Counted from the stretch's first letter, positions 16,535 to 25,559 are shown. The stretch is 64,000 nucleotides of DNA from an uncultured Pontibacter sp. (GCF_947492645.1 NZ_CANLMZ010000010.1:186001-250000); one strand, 5' to 3'. The notes: a model not told the origin generated them from the sequence alone. Translations and numbers: made by a program.

Positions 16535-18355
16535 TTAGCCGTTCATCGAAATCAGGAACTCTTCGTTGCTCTTCGTGCCTTTCATTCTGTCTTTCAGGAA
16601 CTCCATAGCCTCTACAGAATTCATATCCGACATAAATTTGCGCAGGATCCAGACACGGTTCAGTTCGTCTTTGTCCATCAGTAGGTCTTCGCGGCGTGTA
16701 CCAGATGCAGGAACATCGATAGCCGGGTAGATACGCTTGTTGGCCAGCTTACGATCCAGCTGAAGCTCCATGTTACCTGTACCTTTAAATTCTTCGAAGA
16801 TAACTTCATCCATTTTAGAACCGGTATCGATAAGCGCAGTAGCAATGATGGTAAGCGAGCCACCGTTTTCTACGTTACGGGCAGCACCGAAGAAACGCTT
16901 TGGCTTATGCAGCGCGTTGGCATCCACACCACCCGATAAGATCTTACCAGACGACGGAACTACGGTGTTATAGGCACGAGCCAGACGGGTGATTGAATCT
17001 AGAAGTATAACCACATCATGGCCACACTCCACCATACGCTTCGCTTTATCAAGCACAATGCTCGATACTTTTACGTGGCGCTCTGCAGTCTCGTCAAAAG
17101 TAGAGGCAATTACCTCTGCGTTTACGCTGCGGGCCATGTCAGTAACCTCTTCCGGGCGTTCGTCGATCAACAGGATCATCAGGTATACTTCCGGGTGGTT
17201 TTCTGAAATAGCGTTGGCAATTTCCTTCAGTAACACAGTTTTACCTGTTTTTGGCTGCGCCACAATCATACCACGCTGGCCTTTACCTATTGGGGCAAAA
17301 AGGTCCAGTATACGCGTAGACATCATGCTTGGGCGTGTTGTCAGTTTTAAACGCTCTTCCGGGAACAGCGGTGTAAGGTGCTGGAACGGTATACGGTCAC
17401 GGATTTCTTCGGTAGTACGTCCGTTTACAGTCTCTACTTTAAGCAAGGCAAAATACTTTTCGCCTTCTTTTGGTGGACGTATCTGGCCTTTTACAGTATC
17501 ACCGGTTTTTAAACCGAATAGCTTTATCTGCGATGGCGATACATAGATATCATCCGGAGATGCTAAATAATTGTAGTGCGTAGAGCGAAGGAAACCATAC
17601 CCATCCTGCATCAACTCTAAAACACCTTCATTTAGGATTATTCCGTCAAACTCTTTAAAGTTGCTATTGCTTACCTGCTGCTGGTTTGCACGGCGAGGGT
17701 TGTTGTCGCTTCTTTCGTTGCGGTTATCGTTACGCTGCTCTCCACGGTTATCACGCGGTTGCTCGTTTCTGTTGTCGTTACGCTGCTGCTCACGTCCCTC
17801 GTTACGATTGTCGTTGCGCTCAAAACGATTTTCTCTGTTATCGTTGCGGTTGTCGCGCTGCTCGTTACGGTTATCGCGTGGTGGCTGTTCTCCGCGGTTA
17901 TCGCGCTGCTCGGTGCGGTTATCGTTACGCTGCTCACGGCCTTCGTTGCGGTTGTCGCGGCGGTTTAAGCGCTCACGCGGCTGTTCAGGTGCAACAGTTT
18001 GCGGGCCATGGTCTTTTAATGGTGCCGGTGCTGCAACTGCTGCTGCGTCTCTGCGGTTTGCCTGCTGTTCGCGCGGGGCTCTTCTTTCCGCTGGCGCAGG
18101 CGCTGCTGCCTCAACTGGTTCTTCTACAGCAACAGTTGTATTATCTTCAGCCTCATTGGCTGCAATTTCAGGTGTACGGGCAGGAGATTTGTACTTTTTG
18201 GCTACTTTTTCGGGAGGGGTAATGGCTTGCTGATCAAGGATTTTGTAAATAAGATCTTGTTTACTAAGCTTCTTGAAATTTTTAACGCCCAGATCTTCAG
18301 CAATTTCCTTGAGTTCTGAAAGAAGTCTATCTTTCAATTCTTCAATATTGTACAT
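16535..18355 (-). CDS. rho: Transcription termination factor Rho with long disordered insertion
   Basis: Hexameric RNA helicase that ends transcription. The order is Rho N-terminal helical domain (residues 1-45), a low-complexity insertion (about 50-228) that includes some 15 DNR/RNE-type repeats (131-215), the RNA-binding cold-shock-like domain (about 236-310; [15 protein letters not shown]), then the ATPase core. The core has Walker [16 protein letters not shown] (359-373), Walker B VVILLDS (~448) and the Q/R loops. At 606 residues it is far longer than E. coli Rho (419) because of the insertion. Such an insertion in Bacteroides Rho is known to drive condensates. It is divergent from serS. 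Confidence 0.97.
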   Translation of the reverse strand: MYNIEELKDRLLSELKEIAEDLGVKNFKKLSKQDLIYKILDQQAITPPEKVAKKYKSPARTPEIAANEAEDNTTVAVEEPVEAAAPAPAERRAPREQQANRRDAAAVAAPAPLKDHGPQTVAPEQPRERLNRRDNRNEGREQRNDNRTEQRDNRGEQPPRDNRNEQRDNRNDNRENRFERNDNRNEGREQQRNDNRNEQPRDNRGEQRNDNRNERSDNNPRRANQQQVSNSNFKEFDGIILNEGVLELMQDGYGFLRSTHYNYLASPDDIYVSPSQIKLFGLKTGDTVKGQIRPPKEGEKYFALLKVETVNGRTTEEIRDRIPFQHLTPLFPEERLKLTTRPSMMSTRILDLFAPIGKGQRGMIVAQPKTGKTVLLKEIANAISENHPEVYLMILLIDERPEEVTDMARSVNAEVIASTFDETAERHVKVSSIVLDKAKRMVECGHDVVILLDSITRLARAYNTVVPSSGKILSGGVDANALHKPKRFFGAARNVENGGSLTIIATALIDTGSKMDEVIFEEFKGTGNMELQLDRKLANKRIYPAIDVPASGTRREDLLMDKDELNRVWILRKFMSDMNSVEAMEFLKDRMKGTKSNEEFLISMNG

Positions 18356-18612
18356 AAATAGTGGTATGGTAGTTAAATTAACTTTGCTAGGTTTGCATGG
18401 GCGAACGCAGCGAGAGATTTTATTTTTAAACTAGGAAATAGAATAGGTTGCGAAAGAGTTTTTTGAGGCACAGGAAAGGGCCTACATTAAAATTGCAGTG
18501 CAATGTTATTGCAATGCAGACTAATTAACAAATATTACCGGTCATTTTATGAAAAAAGTTTCACTATTTGTGTAAAAGATTTCGTAAATGCCTCAAACTA
18601 CCCAAAAAAGTA

Positions 18613-18620
18613 TATTTTTG
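18613..18620 (+). promoter_or_regulatory. -7 element of serS
   Basis: TATTTTTG matches TAnnTTTG 22 bases before the serS ATG. No clear -33 element is visible. The rest of the 286-base rho-serS interval shows no further feature I can support. Confidence 0.45.
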
Positions 18621-18641
18621 TAGGTATACATAACACCAACT

Positions 18642-19916
18642 ATGCTACAGCTATCAGTTTTAAGAGAGCAAACCGAGCAGGTAATTGCCGGCTTGAACAA
18701 GAAAAACTACAAAAACGCGGCCGAAGAGGTTACCGCTTTACTGGAGCTCGACCAGCGCCGGCGACAGGTGCAGAACGAGCACGATGAACTTCAGAGCAAA
18801 GCAAATTCACTTTCGAAGGAGATTGGCATGCTGATGAAGAACGGGGACCGTGAAAAAGCAGAAGCTTACAAATCAGAAACCTCCGAATTAAAGATAAAAA
18901 CGAAAGCGCTGGCTGAGCAGCAATCCGCCCTTGAGGAGGAGATTCAGCAGGCACTTTACAAGCTGCCAAACCTGCCGCATGATAGCGTTCCTGCTGGTAG
19001 AACAGCAGAAGACAACGAAGTAGTTCTACAGCACGGAGAAATTCCTACATTGCATGAGGGCGCACAACCGCACTGGGAGCTTATACAGAAGTATGATATC
19101 ATCGATTTCGAATTGGGCAACAAAATTACGGGTGCTGGCTTTCCGGTTTACAAGAAGCAGGGAGCCCGTTTACAGCGTGCCTTAATCAACTTCTTTTTAG
19201 ATGAGGCCATAAAAGCCGGATACATGGAAGTGCAGCCTCCGATCTTGATAAATGAGGCATCAGGTTATGGCACAGGCCAGTTACCGGACAAAGAAGGCCA
19301 GATGTACCATGCTACAGAGGATAATTATTATCTGATCCCGACGGCAGAAGTACCGATCACGAACATTTACCGCGATGTGATTGTGCCTACAGAGCAGCTG
19401 CCAATTAAAAACACCGGCCATACACCATGCTTCCGTCGTGAGGCTGGCTCTTGGGGGGCCGATGTGCGCGGCCTAAACCGTTTGCACCAGTTTGATAAAG
19501 TAGAAATTGTACAGATAACGACACCAGAAAAGTCTTACGAGGCGCTGGAGGAGATGAGCAGCTACATACAGGGCTTGTTACAGAAACTGGAGTTGCCTTA
19601 CCGCGTGCTGCGCCTTTGCGGTGGCGATATGGGCTTTACCTCTGCCCTAACCTACGACATGGAAGTATACTCTACTGCCCAAAGCCGTTGGCTGGAAGTA
19701 AGCTCTGCCTCTAACTTTGAAACGTACCAGGCCAACCGCCTGAAGCTGCGTTACAAAACAGAATCAGGTAAAACACAGCTGCTGCACACCTTAAATGGCA
19801 GTGCGCTTGCCCTGCCGCGTATTGTAGCCGCTATACTGGAGAATAACCAGACACCAGATGGCATTAACATGCCGAAGGTGCTGCACCCATACTTAGGATT
19901 TGAGAAGATCTCTTAG
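18642..19916 (+). CDS. serS: Seryl-tRNA synthetase
   Basis: Class II synthetase that charges tRNA-Ser with serine. The N-terminal long coiled-coil arm that touches the tRNA variable arm spans residues ~20-105. The class II core follows: motif 2 region TGHTPCFRREAGSWGADVRG, LHQFDKVEIVQI and motif 3 near HTLNGSALALPRIVAAILEN. The serine site region LIPTAEVPITNIYRDVI is present. 424 residues is normal. The gene is alone with a strong terminator after it. Confidence 0.98.
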   Translation: MLQLSVLREQTEQVIAGLNKKNYKNAAEEVTALLELDQRRRQVQNEHDELQSKANSLSKEIGMLMKNGDREKAEAYKSETSELKIKTKALAEQQSALEEEIQQALYKLPNLPHDSVPAGRTAEDNEVVLQHGEIPTLHEGAQPHWELIQKYDIIDFELGNKITGAGFPVYKKQGARLQRALINFFLDEAIKAGYMEVQPPILINEASGYGTGQLPDKEGQMYHATEDNYYLIPTAEVPITNIYRDVIVPTEQLPIKNTGHTPCFRREAGSWGADVRGLNRLHQFDKVEIVQITTPEKSYEALEEMSSYIQGLLQKLELPYRVLRLCGGDMGFTSALTYDMEVYSTAQSRWLEVSSASNFETYQANRLKLRYKTESGKTQLLHTLNGSALALPRIVAAILENNQTPDGINMPKVLHPYLGFEKIS

Positions 19917-19933
19917 AATTCCTGCTTTACTTT

Positions 19934-19980
19934 AAAACAGAACAGCCGCTGACTTTATACTTCAGCGGCTGTTCTGTTTT
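19934..19980. terminator. Terminator after serS
   Basis: Perfect 19-bp stem (19934-19952 with 19962-19980) with the loop CTTTATACT and T-run. It also lies between convergent genes, so it can serve both. Confidence 0.9.
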
Positions 19981-20028
19981 ATACTTCAAGTTATCAGCAG
20001 CGCCCTGCCGGGTGCTGCCGTAACAGCC

Positions 20029-20421
20029 TTAGCCGTACTGCTCCAGGTACTGTTGGTAGTGGTTCTTCAGTTTATACTTCTTAAGTTCCTCCCTGGCTTC
20101 ATCTATACTTTGTGCTGTTAAAGTATGTGTGCGCAGCAGCTCAAGTATGGCTTCCTCCTCGGCAGGTTCCATACTTTCGTAGGCTTGCACAAAGGCAACA
20201 GCAAGAGCCAGTTTGTTTTTCTGTACTTGCACAAGTTTAACAGCTATCAGTTTCTCCAGCGCCTCTTCCACCTCCTTTAAAGTATAAACGGTACCACCTG
20301 CAGCATCGGCCATTAGTAAAATTTCCTGCAAAGGGGCACCTCCCTCTCCGCCTGTTGCTAAAAGTATGGCTTCCAGAAATTGTGCGTCAGTTGGTTGCCA
20401 GGTTAGGTTATAGTCAGGCAT
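20029..20421 (-). CDS. Hypothetical helical protein, winged-helix-like layout
   Basis: 130 residues without signal or membrane segment. The start (YNLTWQPTDAQFLEAILLAT) leads into a helix-rich region (PLQEILLMADAAGGTVYTLK, VEEALEKLIAVKLVQVQKNK) that resembles the helix-helix-wing layout of a small winged-helix domain. This is a judgement from spacing, not a family match. A C-terminal helix follows (ELKKYKLKNHYQQYLEQ). It is divergent from the ECF sigma factor gene, 119 bases apart, which makes a regulatory link possible but unproven. Confidence 0.5.
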   Translation of the reverse strand: MPDYNLTWQPTDAQFLEAILLATGGEGGAPLQEILLMADAAGGTVYTLKEVEEALEKLIAVKLVQVQKNKLALAVAFVQAYESMEPAEEEAILELLRTHTLTAQSIDEAREELKKYKLKNHYQQYLEQYG

Positions 20422-20540
20422 CTTGTTTAATTATTTTAATCTCATGTAATTTTCTGATTTATTTTGATACTAACAACATACAAAAGCAAAACAGAAAGAC
20501 ATTCTTAACGCAGGTTTTCGCCAAAAAGGTAAATGCAAGT

Positions 20541-21071
20541 ATGATTACCAAATCTCCAGAAGATGAATTCTTAGACATGATTCAGACAAATGCCAGCATC
20601 ATACATAAAGTGGTGCGGCTTTATATAGACGACCCGGAAGACCGCAAAGATCTGCTGCAGGAGATTATTGGCCAAGCCTGGAAATCATTTTCAAGTTTTA
20701 GAGGCGAAGCTAAGTTTTCTACGTGGCTTTACCGGATTAGCGCAAACACGGTGCTTACATACAAGCGCAAACAACAACCTGTGCCTCACCCGCTGGACAA
20801 TAAGTTGCACGATCATATCGCAGCCTCTGATGAGGTGGAAAACGCTCAGGCGGAGTTGCTTTTGGCAGCCATAAAGCGTTTGCCCGAAACAGACAGGCTG
20901 CTGGTATCGCTGCACCTGGATGGCTACAGCAACGAAGAAGTTGCCGATGTGGTGGGTTTAGATAAACCACATGTAGCCGTAAAGCTGCACCGCATAAAGC
21001 AGCAGCTCATAAAGATGCTGAAACCGCACGCCAACGCAAATGAATCAGTAAAAGCATCAACTAAGGCATAA
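20541..21071 (+). CDS. ECF-type RNA polymerase sigma factor
   Basis: Sigma-70 family, extracytoplasmic-function group. Region 2: IIHKVVRLYIDDPEDRKDLL, then QEIIGQAWKSFSSFRGEAKF and STWLYRISANTVLTYKRKQ. Region 4: IKRLPETDRLLVSLHLDGYS, then NEEVADVVGLDKPHVAVKLH. The frame is open back to 20355, but that extension overlaps the opposite gene and has no sigma features, so I start at the ATG at 20541 (MITKSPEDEF), giving 176 residues. The next gene begins 18 bases later and encodes a membrane protein that may hold the sigma factor. Confidence 0.88.
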   Translation: MITKSPEDEFLDMIQTNASIIHKVVRLYIDDPEDRKDLLQEIIGQAWKSFSSFRGEAKFSTWLYRISANTVLTYKRKQQPVPHPLDNKLHDHIAASDEVENAQAELLLAAIKRLPETDRLLVSLHLDGYSNEEVADVVGLDKPHVAVKLHRIKQQLIKMLKPHANANESVKASTKA

Positions 21072-21089
21072 AACTTAATCAACGACATA

Positions 21090-21695
21090 ATGGACTTACA
21101 TAAAGCGTGGCAAGATTTAAACCAGCCAGAAAAATCAGAAAATAAGTTAACAAAAAAAGAAATGACAGAAGCCCTTTACAAAGACTCCCAAATGCCCTTG
21201 CCGGGGCTGCGCAAGCGGCTGATAGCCAAACTTGGTTACCTGATTTTCTTTACAGCCTTGTATGCAGGTATTATTCTTTACGTGGATCAGGTATTTGTTA
21301 AAATCCTTTTTAGTATGGTTGTAGCCGTACATGCAGCCTTTATAGTTGCTTTTCTGGCAGAGCTGAAACAGCTTGACAACGCAGGAGCGCCAGATGCCAG
21401 CTTGCTGCAAACCTTACAAAAATACTACTACCATGTCCGGAAAATTCTAAAGTATGAGGAGTGGTACGGCATCGTAGTTTTCCCTATTATCATTCCGGCA
21501 AGTTTAATTCTGGGCCAGGTATTTACAGATCCTGCGGCAGAGGTTGTGTTCACGACCAAGCGACTACTTTATATGATCTTTTTAGTTGCTGTTTTAGGGC
21601 CCTTAGCACATTTCGCTGCCCGAAAAATGAATAATTACGCCTACGGAAGTTACCTGAAACAACTCAGAAACAACATTAAGGCTTTAAAAAGCTAG
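21090..21695 (+). CDS. Four-helix membrane protein, putative partner of the ECF sigma factor
   Basis: 201 residues. The cytosolic-looking N-terminus (MDLHKAWQDLNQPEKSENKL) is followed by four hydrophobic segments: GYLIFFTALYAGIILYV, KILFSMVVAVHAAFIVAFL, YGIVVFPIIIPASLILGQV and LLYMIFLVAVLGPLAHFAA. It begins 18 bases after the sigma gene, so the two are one transcript. In Bacteroidota such sigma-membrane pairs are often sigma/anti-sigma. No recognisable anti-sigma zinc motif is present, so the role is inferred from position only. It converges tail-to-tail with the GT9 gene with only 2 bases between. Confidence 0.6.
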   Translation: MDLHKAWQDLNQPEKSENKLTKKEMTEALYKDSQMPLPGLRKRLIAKLGYLIFFTALYAGIILYVDQVFVKILFSMVVAVHAAFIVAFLAELKQLDNAGAPDASLLQTLQKYYYHVRKILKYEEWYGIVVFPIIIPASLILGQVFTDPAAEVVFTTKRLLYMIFLVAVLGPLAHFAARKMNNYAYGSYLKQLRNNIKALKS

Positions 21696-21697
21696 TA

Positions 21698-22681
21698 CTA
21701 CGCGTTAAGTGATAAACCGTCGAACGGTATATCGCGCATGCACTTAAAATGCCCTTTTGGGCATTTTTTGTATCCAATTTTAGAGCAGGGGCGACAGCTG
21801 AGGCCTTGCACTTCCAGCACCTTATACTTTGTCCGGAAGGGGTACATGCCAAACTCCGGAATGGTGTTGCCCCACACGCTGATAATATCTTTCTGAAAAG
21901 CGGCTGCAATGTGCATGAGGCCGGTATCGTGGCTTACCACCTGCGTTGCCTGCCGCACCAGCGAGGCTGAGCCGTTCAGGTTATACTTGCCGCAGGCGTT
22001 GTACACCTTCAAAGCCTCATTAAAGTTAGTTGCCCGCAAAAACTCGGCTACGGTATCTCCAGTATCAAAATCTTCTTTGCCCCCTAAAAGTATAATAGGC
22101 TGCTGCAGTTGCTCGCACAGTTCTATTATTCTGTCAACGGGCAAACGCTTAGTATAATGCTGTGCGCCAATGGCAAAGGCTACATAGCCGTTCTGAAAAC
22201 CAGCTGGCAAAGTATGGATATCCACCTCATCCTTGGCAGGTATAAAATAATCTAAGCCTTTGCCGTCATCTTTCACGCCAAGGGCAGCGGCGGCATCCAG
22301 GTAACGTTGTACAATGTGCACATCCGGCAAACGGTTGATTTTAAAGTTCACCATCAGCCATTTTTCGTAGTTAAGCTTATTAAAGCTGCGGCTTGGCTTG
22401 CCCAATTTAGCTTTAATCACACGAGTGCGCAGGTTGTTGTGCAGGTCTACTACATAATCAAAGTTTTCTGCCTTTAGCTCCTGCACCAGGTCGCCTAACT
22501 TATCGCCCAGCACATGCACCTTGTCTACATACGGGTTATTGGCAAGTATACTCTGGAAAGCTTTTTTAGTGCAATAGTGCACCTCCGCGCCGGGCACCTG
22601 CTCTTTTATGCAGCGGATTACGGGTGTGGTAAGCACAATATCCCCGATAGAGGAAAAACGTAGTATGAGGATTTTTGGCAT
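21698..22681 (-). CDS. Glycosyltransferase family 9 (heptosyltransferase-like)
   Basis: ADP-heptose:LPS heptosyltransferase-type enzyme of LPS core synthesis, GT-B fold, cytosolic face of the inner membrane. The N-terminal MPKILILRFSSIGDIVLTTP is the family signature. The nucleotide-binding half shows AIGAQHYTKRLP, QPIILLGGKED and the conserved VVSHDTGLMHIAAAF. A C-terminal Cys cluster (SCRPCSKIGYKKCPKGHFKC) is shared with the second GT9 at 33544. 327 residues is normal. There is no terminator hairpin between it and the convergent membrane protein gene. Confidence 0.9.
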   Translation of the reverse strand: MPKILILRFSSIGDIVLTTPVIRCIKEQVPGAEVHYCTKKAFQSILANNPYVDKVHVLGDKLGDLVQELKAENFDYVVDLHNNLRTRVIKAKLGKPSRSFNKLNYEKWLMVNFKINRLPDVHIVQRYLDAAAALGVKDDGKGLDYFIPAKDEVDIHTLPAGFQNGYVAFAIGAQHYTKRLPVDRIIELCEQLQQPIILLGGKEDFDTGDTVAEFLRATNFNEALKVYNACGKYNLNGSASLVRQATQVVSHDTGLMHIAAAFQKDIISVWGNTIPEFGMYPFRTKYKVLEVQGLSCRPCSKIGYKKCPKGHFKCMRDIPFDGLSLNA

Positions 22682-22832
22682 TTTATACTTTCAATAATGG
22701 CGTGAGCCGCAGTTCCAAGTATTTTTGGAGCATTCGCGCGCTTGTTTTGCTATAGCAGGGGCCTCTGGACTAAATATGCTATTCCCCTCCGAGGAGGGGA
22801 ATTCTAGTTGCAAGGCAATAGTTTATACTTTA

Positions 22833-24536
22833 CTACTTTATCTTCTCCTTCCGCTCTCTGAAATACTGCTCTGCTTCCTCCACAGATTTTGAGTTAAAAG
22901 TCATTTCTTTGGTTAAGCCTCCTTTGCGGCCAACCAGTACGCCATACTTCATGTCGTCGTAGCCGCTGGTGTGGTGGGCATCGGGGTTTATACTTAGCAT
23001 TACGCCTTTATCAAGCGCATACTGTACCCAACGCCAATCCAGGTCCAGGCGCCACGGGTTTGAGTTTATCTCGATGATCACGTTGTTGGCAGCACAAGCG
23101 TCTATTACCTCTTTATGGTTGATGGGATAGCCTTCGCGGCGCAACAATAAACGGCCGGTTGGGTGGCCCAGCATGGTTGTGTATGGATTTTCGATGGCTG
23201 CTATCAGACGTGCTGTAGCCTTTTTCTCGTCCATGTTTAAAGTGCTGTGGATGCTGGCAACTATAAAGTCAAAAGTTTTGAGGATATCCTTGTCGTAGTC
23301 CAGCGAACCATCTCCCAGAATATCAGACTCAATGCCTTTAAATATCTTAAACGGAGCCAGTTTCTTGTTCAGTTCGTCAATCTCTTTTTGCTGGCGCAGC
23401 ACATCGCCTTCGCGCAAGCCGCCGGCATAAGAGGCTGTTTTGCTGTGGTCGGAAATGCCCAGGTACTGGTAGCCCATGTCGCGGCAGTAAACAGCCATTT
23501 GCTCCAGCGTATGCGCGCCATCAGAGTAGGTGCTGTGGTTGTGCAGTATTCCTTTCAGGTCGGTGAGCTCCAGCAGTTCCGGCAGTTTGTTTTCCAGCGC
23601 CAGTTGTATCTCGTTGGTGCCTTCGCGCAGTTCCGGCGCTACATAAGCCATGCCTGCCGATTTGTAAATGTCTGCCTCAGAAGTATAGCCCTGTTCACGT
23701 ACCACCGTTAATAAGTTCGTGCTGCTTGTAAATGGCTGCGACAGGTGCTCCAGGCTTGAAGAACAAAGAAAAAGCTCGTTTGCAAAACGCTCTTCCGGCA
23801 CCAGCTTAACCTCCACCGAGAGGCCGTTTAAAGTATATGCCCCGCGCCAGGCAAATGGGCCTGATGCTCTTTCATCTTCCTCCAGTTCTGCAATTGTATT
23901 CAAGGCACCATGTGCAGTAGCAGGAGTGCTAGTACCAAGTATAAACTGCAGGTTGGTGATGATCTCCATGCGGCGGCGCACCTCTCCTGCCAACGCCACC
24001 TGTGCACCTGGCAAGGCTGCTTTTATACTTTGCAGTAAGGCCTCTGCTCCTGCCTCGGCCTCGGCATAAAGCAGTTTGCCACGGTTTTGCTGGGTAAAGA
24101 GCAGCGCCTGTTTTATGTTTTCTTGTGTTTTTGCGCCAAAGCCTTTCAGCTTGCTTACCTTATCCTGTTCGCAGGCCTCCAGCAGTTCTTCCACGGTTTC
24201 GGTACCGAGCTCCCTCCAGAGGTTGCGTACTTTTTTGGGGCCGATGCCTTTAATGCGCAGCATCTCCACCACTCCCGGAGGCGTGGCTGCCAGCATCTGG
24301 TCCAACTCTTCAAACGAGCCGGTGGTGTTTATCTCTACTATTTTAGCCGCAATGCCCTTGCCTACGCCCTGTATACTTTCCAGCTGGGTTTGGCTCATGC
24401 CGGCTAGCGGATCTTCTACGAGCTCCAGGGTGCCTACTGCATTGGTGTAGGAACGTATTTTGAATGGATTCTCGTCGTGCAGCTCCATCAGCTCGGCTGC
24501 AAGCTTAAATAATCTGATTATCTTCTTATTTTCCAA
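22833..24536 (-). CDS. polX: PolX-family protein: HhH + degenerate polymerase + PHP nuclease
   Basis: 567 residues with the bacterial PolX layout: helix-hairpin-helix 8-kDa region (residues ~1-145; ESIQGVGKGIAAKI, LRIKGIGPKKVRNL), X-family palm (about 150-310) and C-terminal PHP domain. The PHP ligands look intact: HNHSTYSDG (332-340), SDHS (362-365), GIESD (401-405), SIHS (428-431), GHP (457-459), NSNP (491-494) and PDAHH (518-522). In contrast, the palm motif normally written GDIDxL reads ITNLQFIL (193-200), and the third Asp is Glu242 (VEVKLV). Polymerase activity is therefore doubtful, while nuclease or phosphoesterase activity is plausible. DNA repair role inferred. Confidence 0.85.
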   Translation of the reverse strand: MENKKIIRLFKLAAELMELHDENPFKIRSYTNAVGTLELVEDPLAGMSQTQLESIQGVGKGIAAKIVEINTTGSFEELDQMLAATPPGVVEMLRIKGIGPKKVRNLWRELGTETVEELLEACEQDKVSKLKGFGAKTQENIKQALLFTQQNRGKLLYAEAEAGAEALLQSIKAALPGAQVALAGEVRRRMEIITNLQFILGTSTPATAHGALNTIAELEEDERASGPFAWRGAYTLNGLSVEVKLVPEERFANELFLCSSSLEHLSQPFTSSTNLLTVVREQGYTSEADIYKSAGMAYVAPELREGTNEIQLALENKLPELLELTDLKGILHNHSTYSDGAHTLEQMAVYCRDMGYQYLGISDHSKTASYAGGLREGDVLRQQKEIDELNKKLAPFKIFKGIESDILGDGSLDYDKDILKTFDFIVASIHSTLNMDEKKATARLIAAIENPYTTMLGHPTGRLLLRREGYPINHKEVIDACAANNVIIEINSNPWRLDLDWRWVQYALDKGVMLSINPDAHHTSGYDDMKYGVLVGRKGGLTKEMTFNSKSVEEAEQYFRERKEKIK

Positions 24537-24556
24537 GGCTCTGTTGCGTATAGTTA

Positions 24557-24564
24557 CAAAGATA
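24557..24564 (-). promoter_or_regulatory. -7 element for polX
   Basis: TATCTTTG on the minus strand (TAnnTTTG), 20 bases before the polX start. No clear -33 element. Confidence 0.45.
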
Positions 24565-24661
24565 GAAAAAGCACCCGAACCCTTTGCCTGTGCTTTTATA
24601 TTCGTTTACTTCTATATAAAGACAGAATTAACTATCTTAGCAAAGTAAACATATATACTAT

Positions 24662-25066
24662 ATGAAATACGCTTCGTTGCTATGCCTGCTTTGCCTGCTG
24701 TTTATGGCAAATACCTGTAAAAGAAATAAACTGGAATCTGAGCTGATAGGCAAAACATGGTTGCACTCTTACGAAGAAGATGAAGGCGACATAACCGTTT
24801 ACCGCCCCAACACTTTTGATTTTCCGCCGTCGCGCGGCAGAACAGGTTTTGCCCTGGAAAAAGAAGGCGTACTAAAGCAATATGACATTGCCCCTACCGA
24901 TGGACTGGAAGAGCACCTGGGCAAATGGACAAGGGAAGACAAAGATAAAATACGCGTACAGTTTGAGGGCAACGAGCAGCAGGAACAAGGCTACCTTATA
25001 GAGGTGGTATCGCTAAAAAATGATGTGCTTAAGATAAAGAAGACTGCCGCAGATAAGGAAGAGTAA
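24662..25066 (+). CDS. Small lipoprotein, unknown function
   Basis: 134 residues. The N-terminus MKYASLLCLLCLLFMANTC is a lipoprotein signal with Cys19 as likely lipidation site. The mature part is charged and soluble (WLHSYEEDEGDITVYRPNTF, VLKQYDIAPTDGLEEHLGKW), with a lipocalin-like pattern of a WxxS/YEED start and repeated strands, but no family is recognised. It precedes the row of tiny membrane proteins by 53 bases on the same strand and may share their transcript. Confidence 0.6.
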   Translation: MKYASLLCLLCLLFMANTCKRNKLESELIGKTWLHSYEEDEGDITVYRPNTFDFPPSRGRTGFALEKEGVLKQYDIAPTDGLEEHLGKWTREDKDKIRVQFEGNEQQEQGYLIEVVSLKNDVLKIKKTAADKEE

Positions 25067-25119
25067 GCTTGCTGGCAAGTATAAATTCGGTCATGTTATA
25101 CATTCATACGTTACGCCTT

Positions 25120-25302
25120 ATGAAATACCAGAACCTGAATAACCGCACACGCATACGCATTATCCTTGCCCTGCTGTTACTGCTGGTGCTTATGATAAGC
25201 TTTAACATTGGCTCTGGCTTTTTTACTGGCCTGGCAGGTGGGTTGCTTCTGAGTGCCCTTGTTGCAGAACTTGTTATTTACTATAACAGAAGCACGCATT
25301 AA
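25120..25302 (+). CDS. Two-helix small membrane protein, copy 1 of 4
   Basis: 60 residues from the ATG at 25120; an in-frame ATG at 25093 and a TTG at 25069 would add a hydrophobic, poorly fitting extension. The basic N-terminus (YQNLNNRTRIR) leads to helix 1 (IILALLLLLVLMISF), a Gly/Phe turn (NIGSGFFTGLAGG) and helix 2 (LLLSALVAELVIYY). It shares size and topology with the next three genes. Function unknown. Confidence 0.6.
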   Translation: MKYQNLNNRTRIRIILALLLLLVLMISFNIGSGFFTGLAGGLLLSALVAELVIYYNRSTH

Positions 25303-25339
25303 TCCATTTAACGGCTCTAAAACCTTAAATACCAGACTC

Positions 25340-25531
25340 ATGCTATCCTTTTACAGCAAATTAACGCGCAACACCCGCTGGCTTATTTTCATGCCGCTGT
25401 TGTTCTTAAATTCTGTGCTTACGGCTTTCAAACTTGTGCCAGGCCCGGTAAGCTGGTTATTCTCCGGAGTGTTATTTGGCATGCTGCTGTTCGCCTTGCT
25501 AGTGTATATAAAAGAACAAAAAAAGGCCTGA
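25340..25531 (+). CDS. Two-helix small membrane protein, copy 2 of 4
   Basis: 63 residues from the ATG at 25340. Basic N-terminus (SFYSKLTRNTRW), helix 1 (LIFMPLLFLNSVLTAF), a turn with Lys/Pro/Gly (KLVPGPVSW), helix 2 (LFSGVLFGMLLFALLVYI), then a basic end (KEQKKA). The frame is open back into the previous gene, but that part is not membrane-like. It starts 37 bases after copy 1 ends. Confidence 0.6.
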   Translation: MLSFYSKLTRNTRWLIFMPLLFLNSVLTAFKLVPGPVSWLFSGVLFGMLLFALLVYIKEQKKA

Positions 25532-25559
25532 AGTCCATCTCTTAATCAAACTTGGACTT

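Noticed and set aside
17661..18233. 190-codon open frame on the plus strand opposite the Rho insertion, with shadows in two other frames
   Set aside because: It mirrors the Asn/Arg repeat DNA of rho in another frame, giving Leu/Ser/Arg-rich low-complexity protein with no domain, and lies wholly inside rho.
20355..20540. N-terminal extension of the ECF sigma factor
   Set aside because: Overlaps the divergent gene, is hydrophobic and unlike sigma region 1/2; the ATG at 20541 gives a normal protein.
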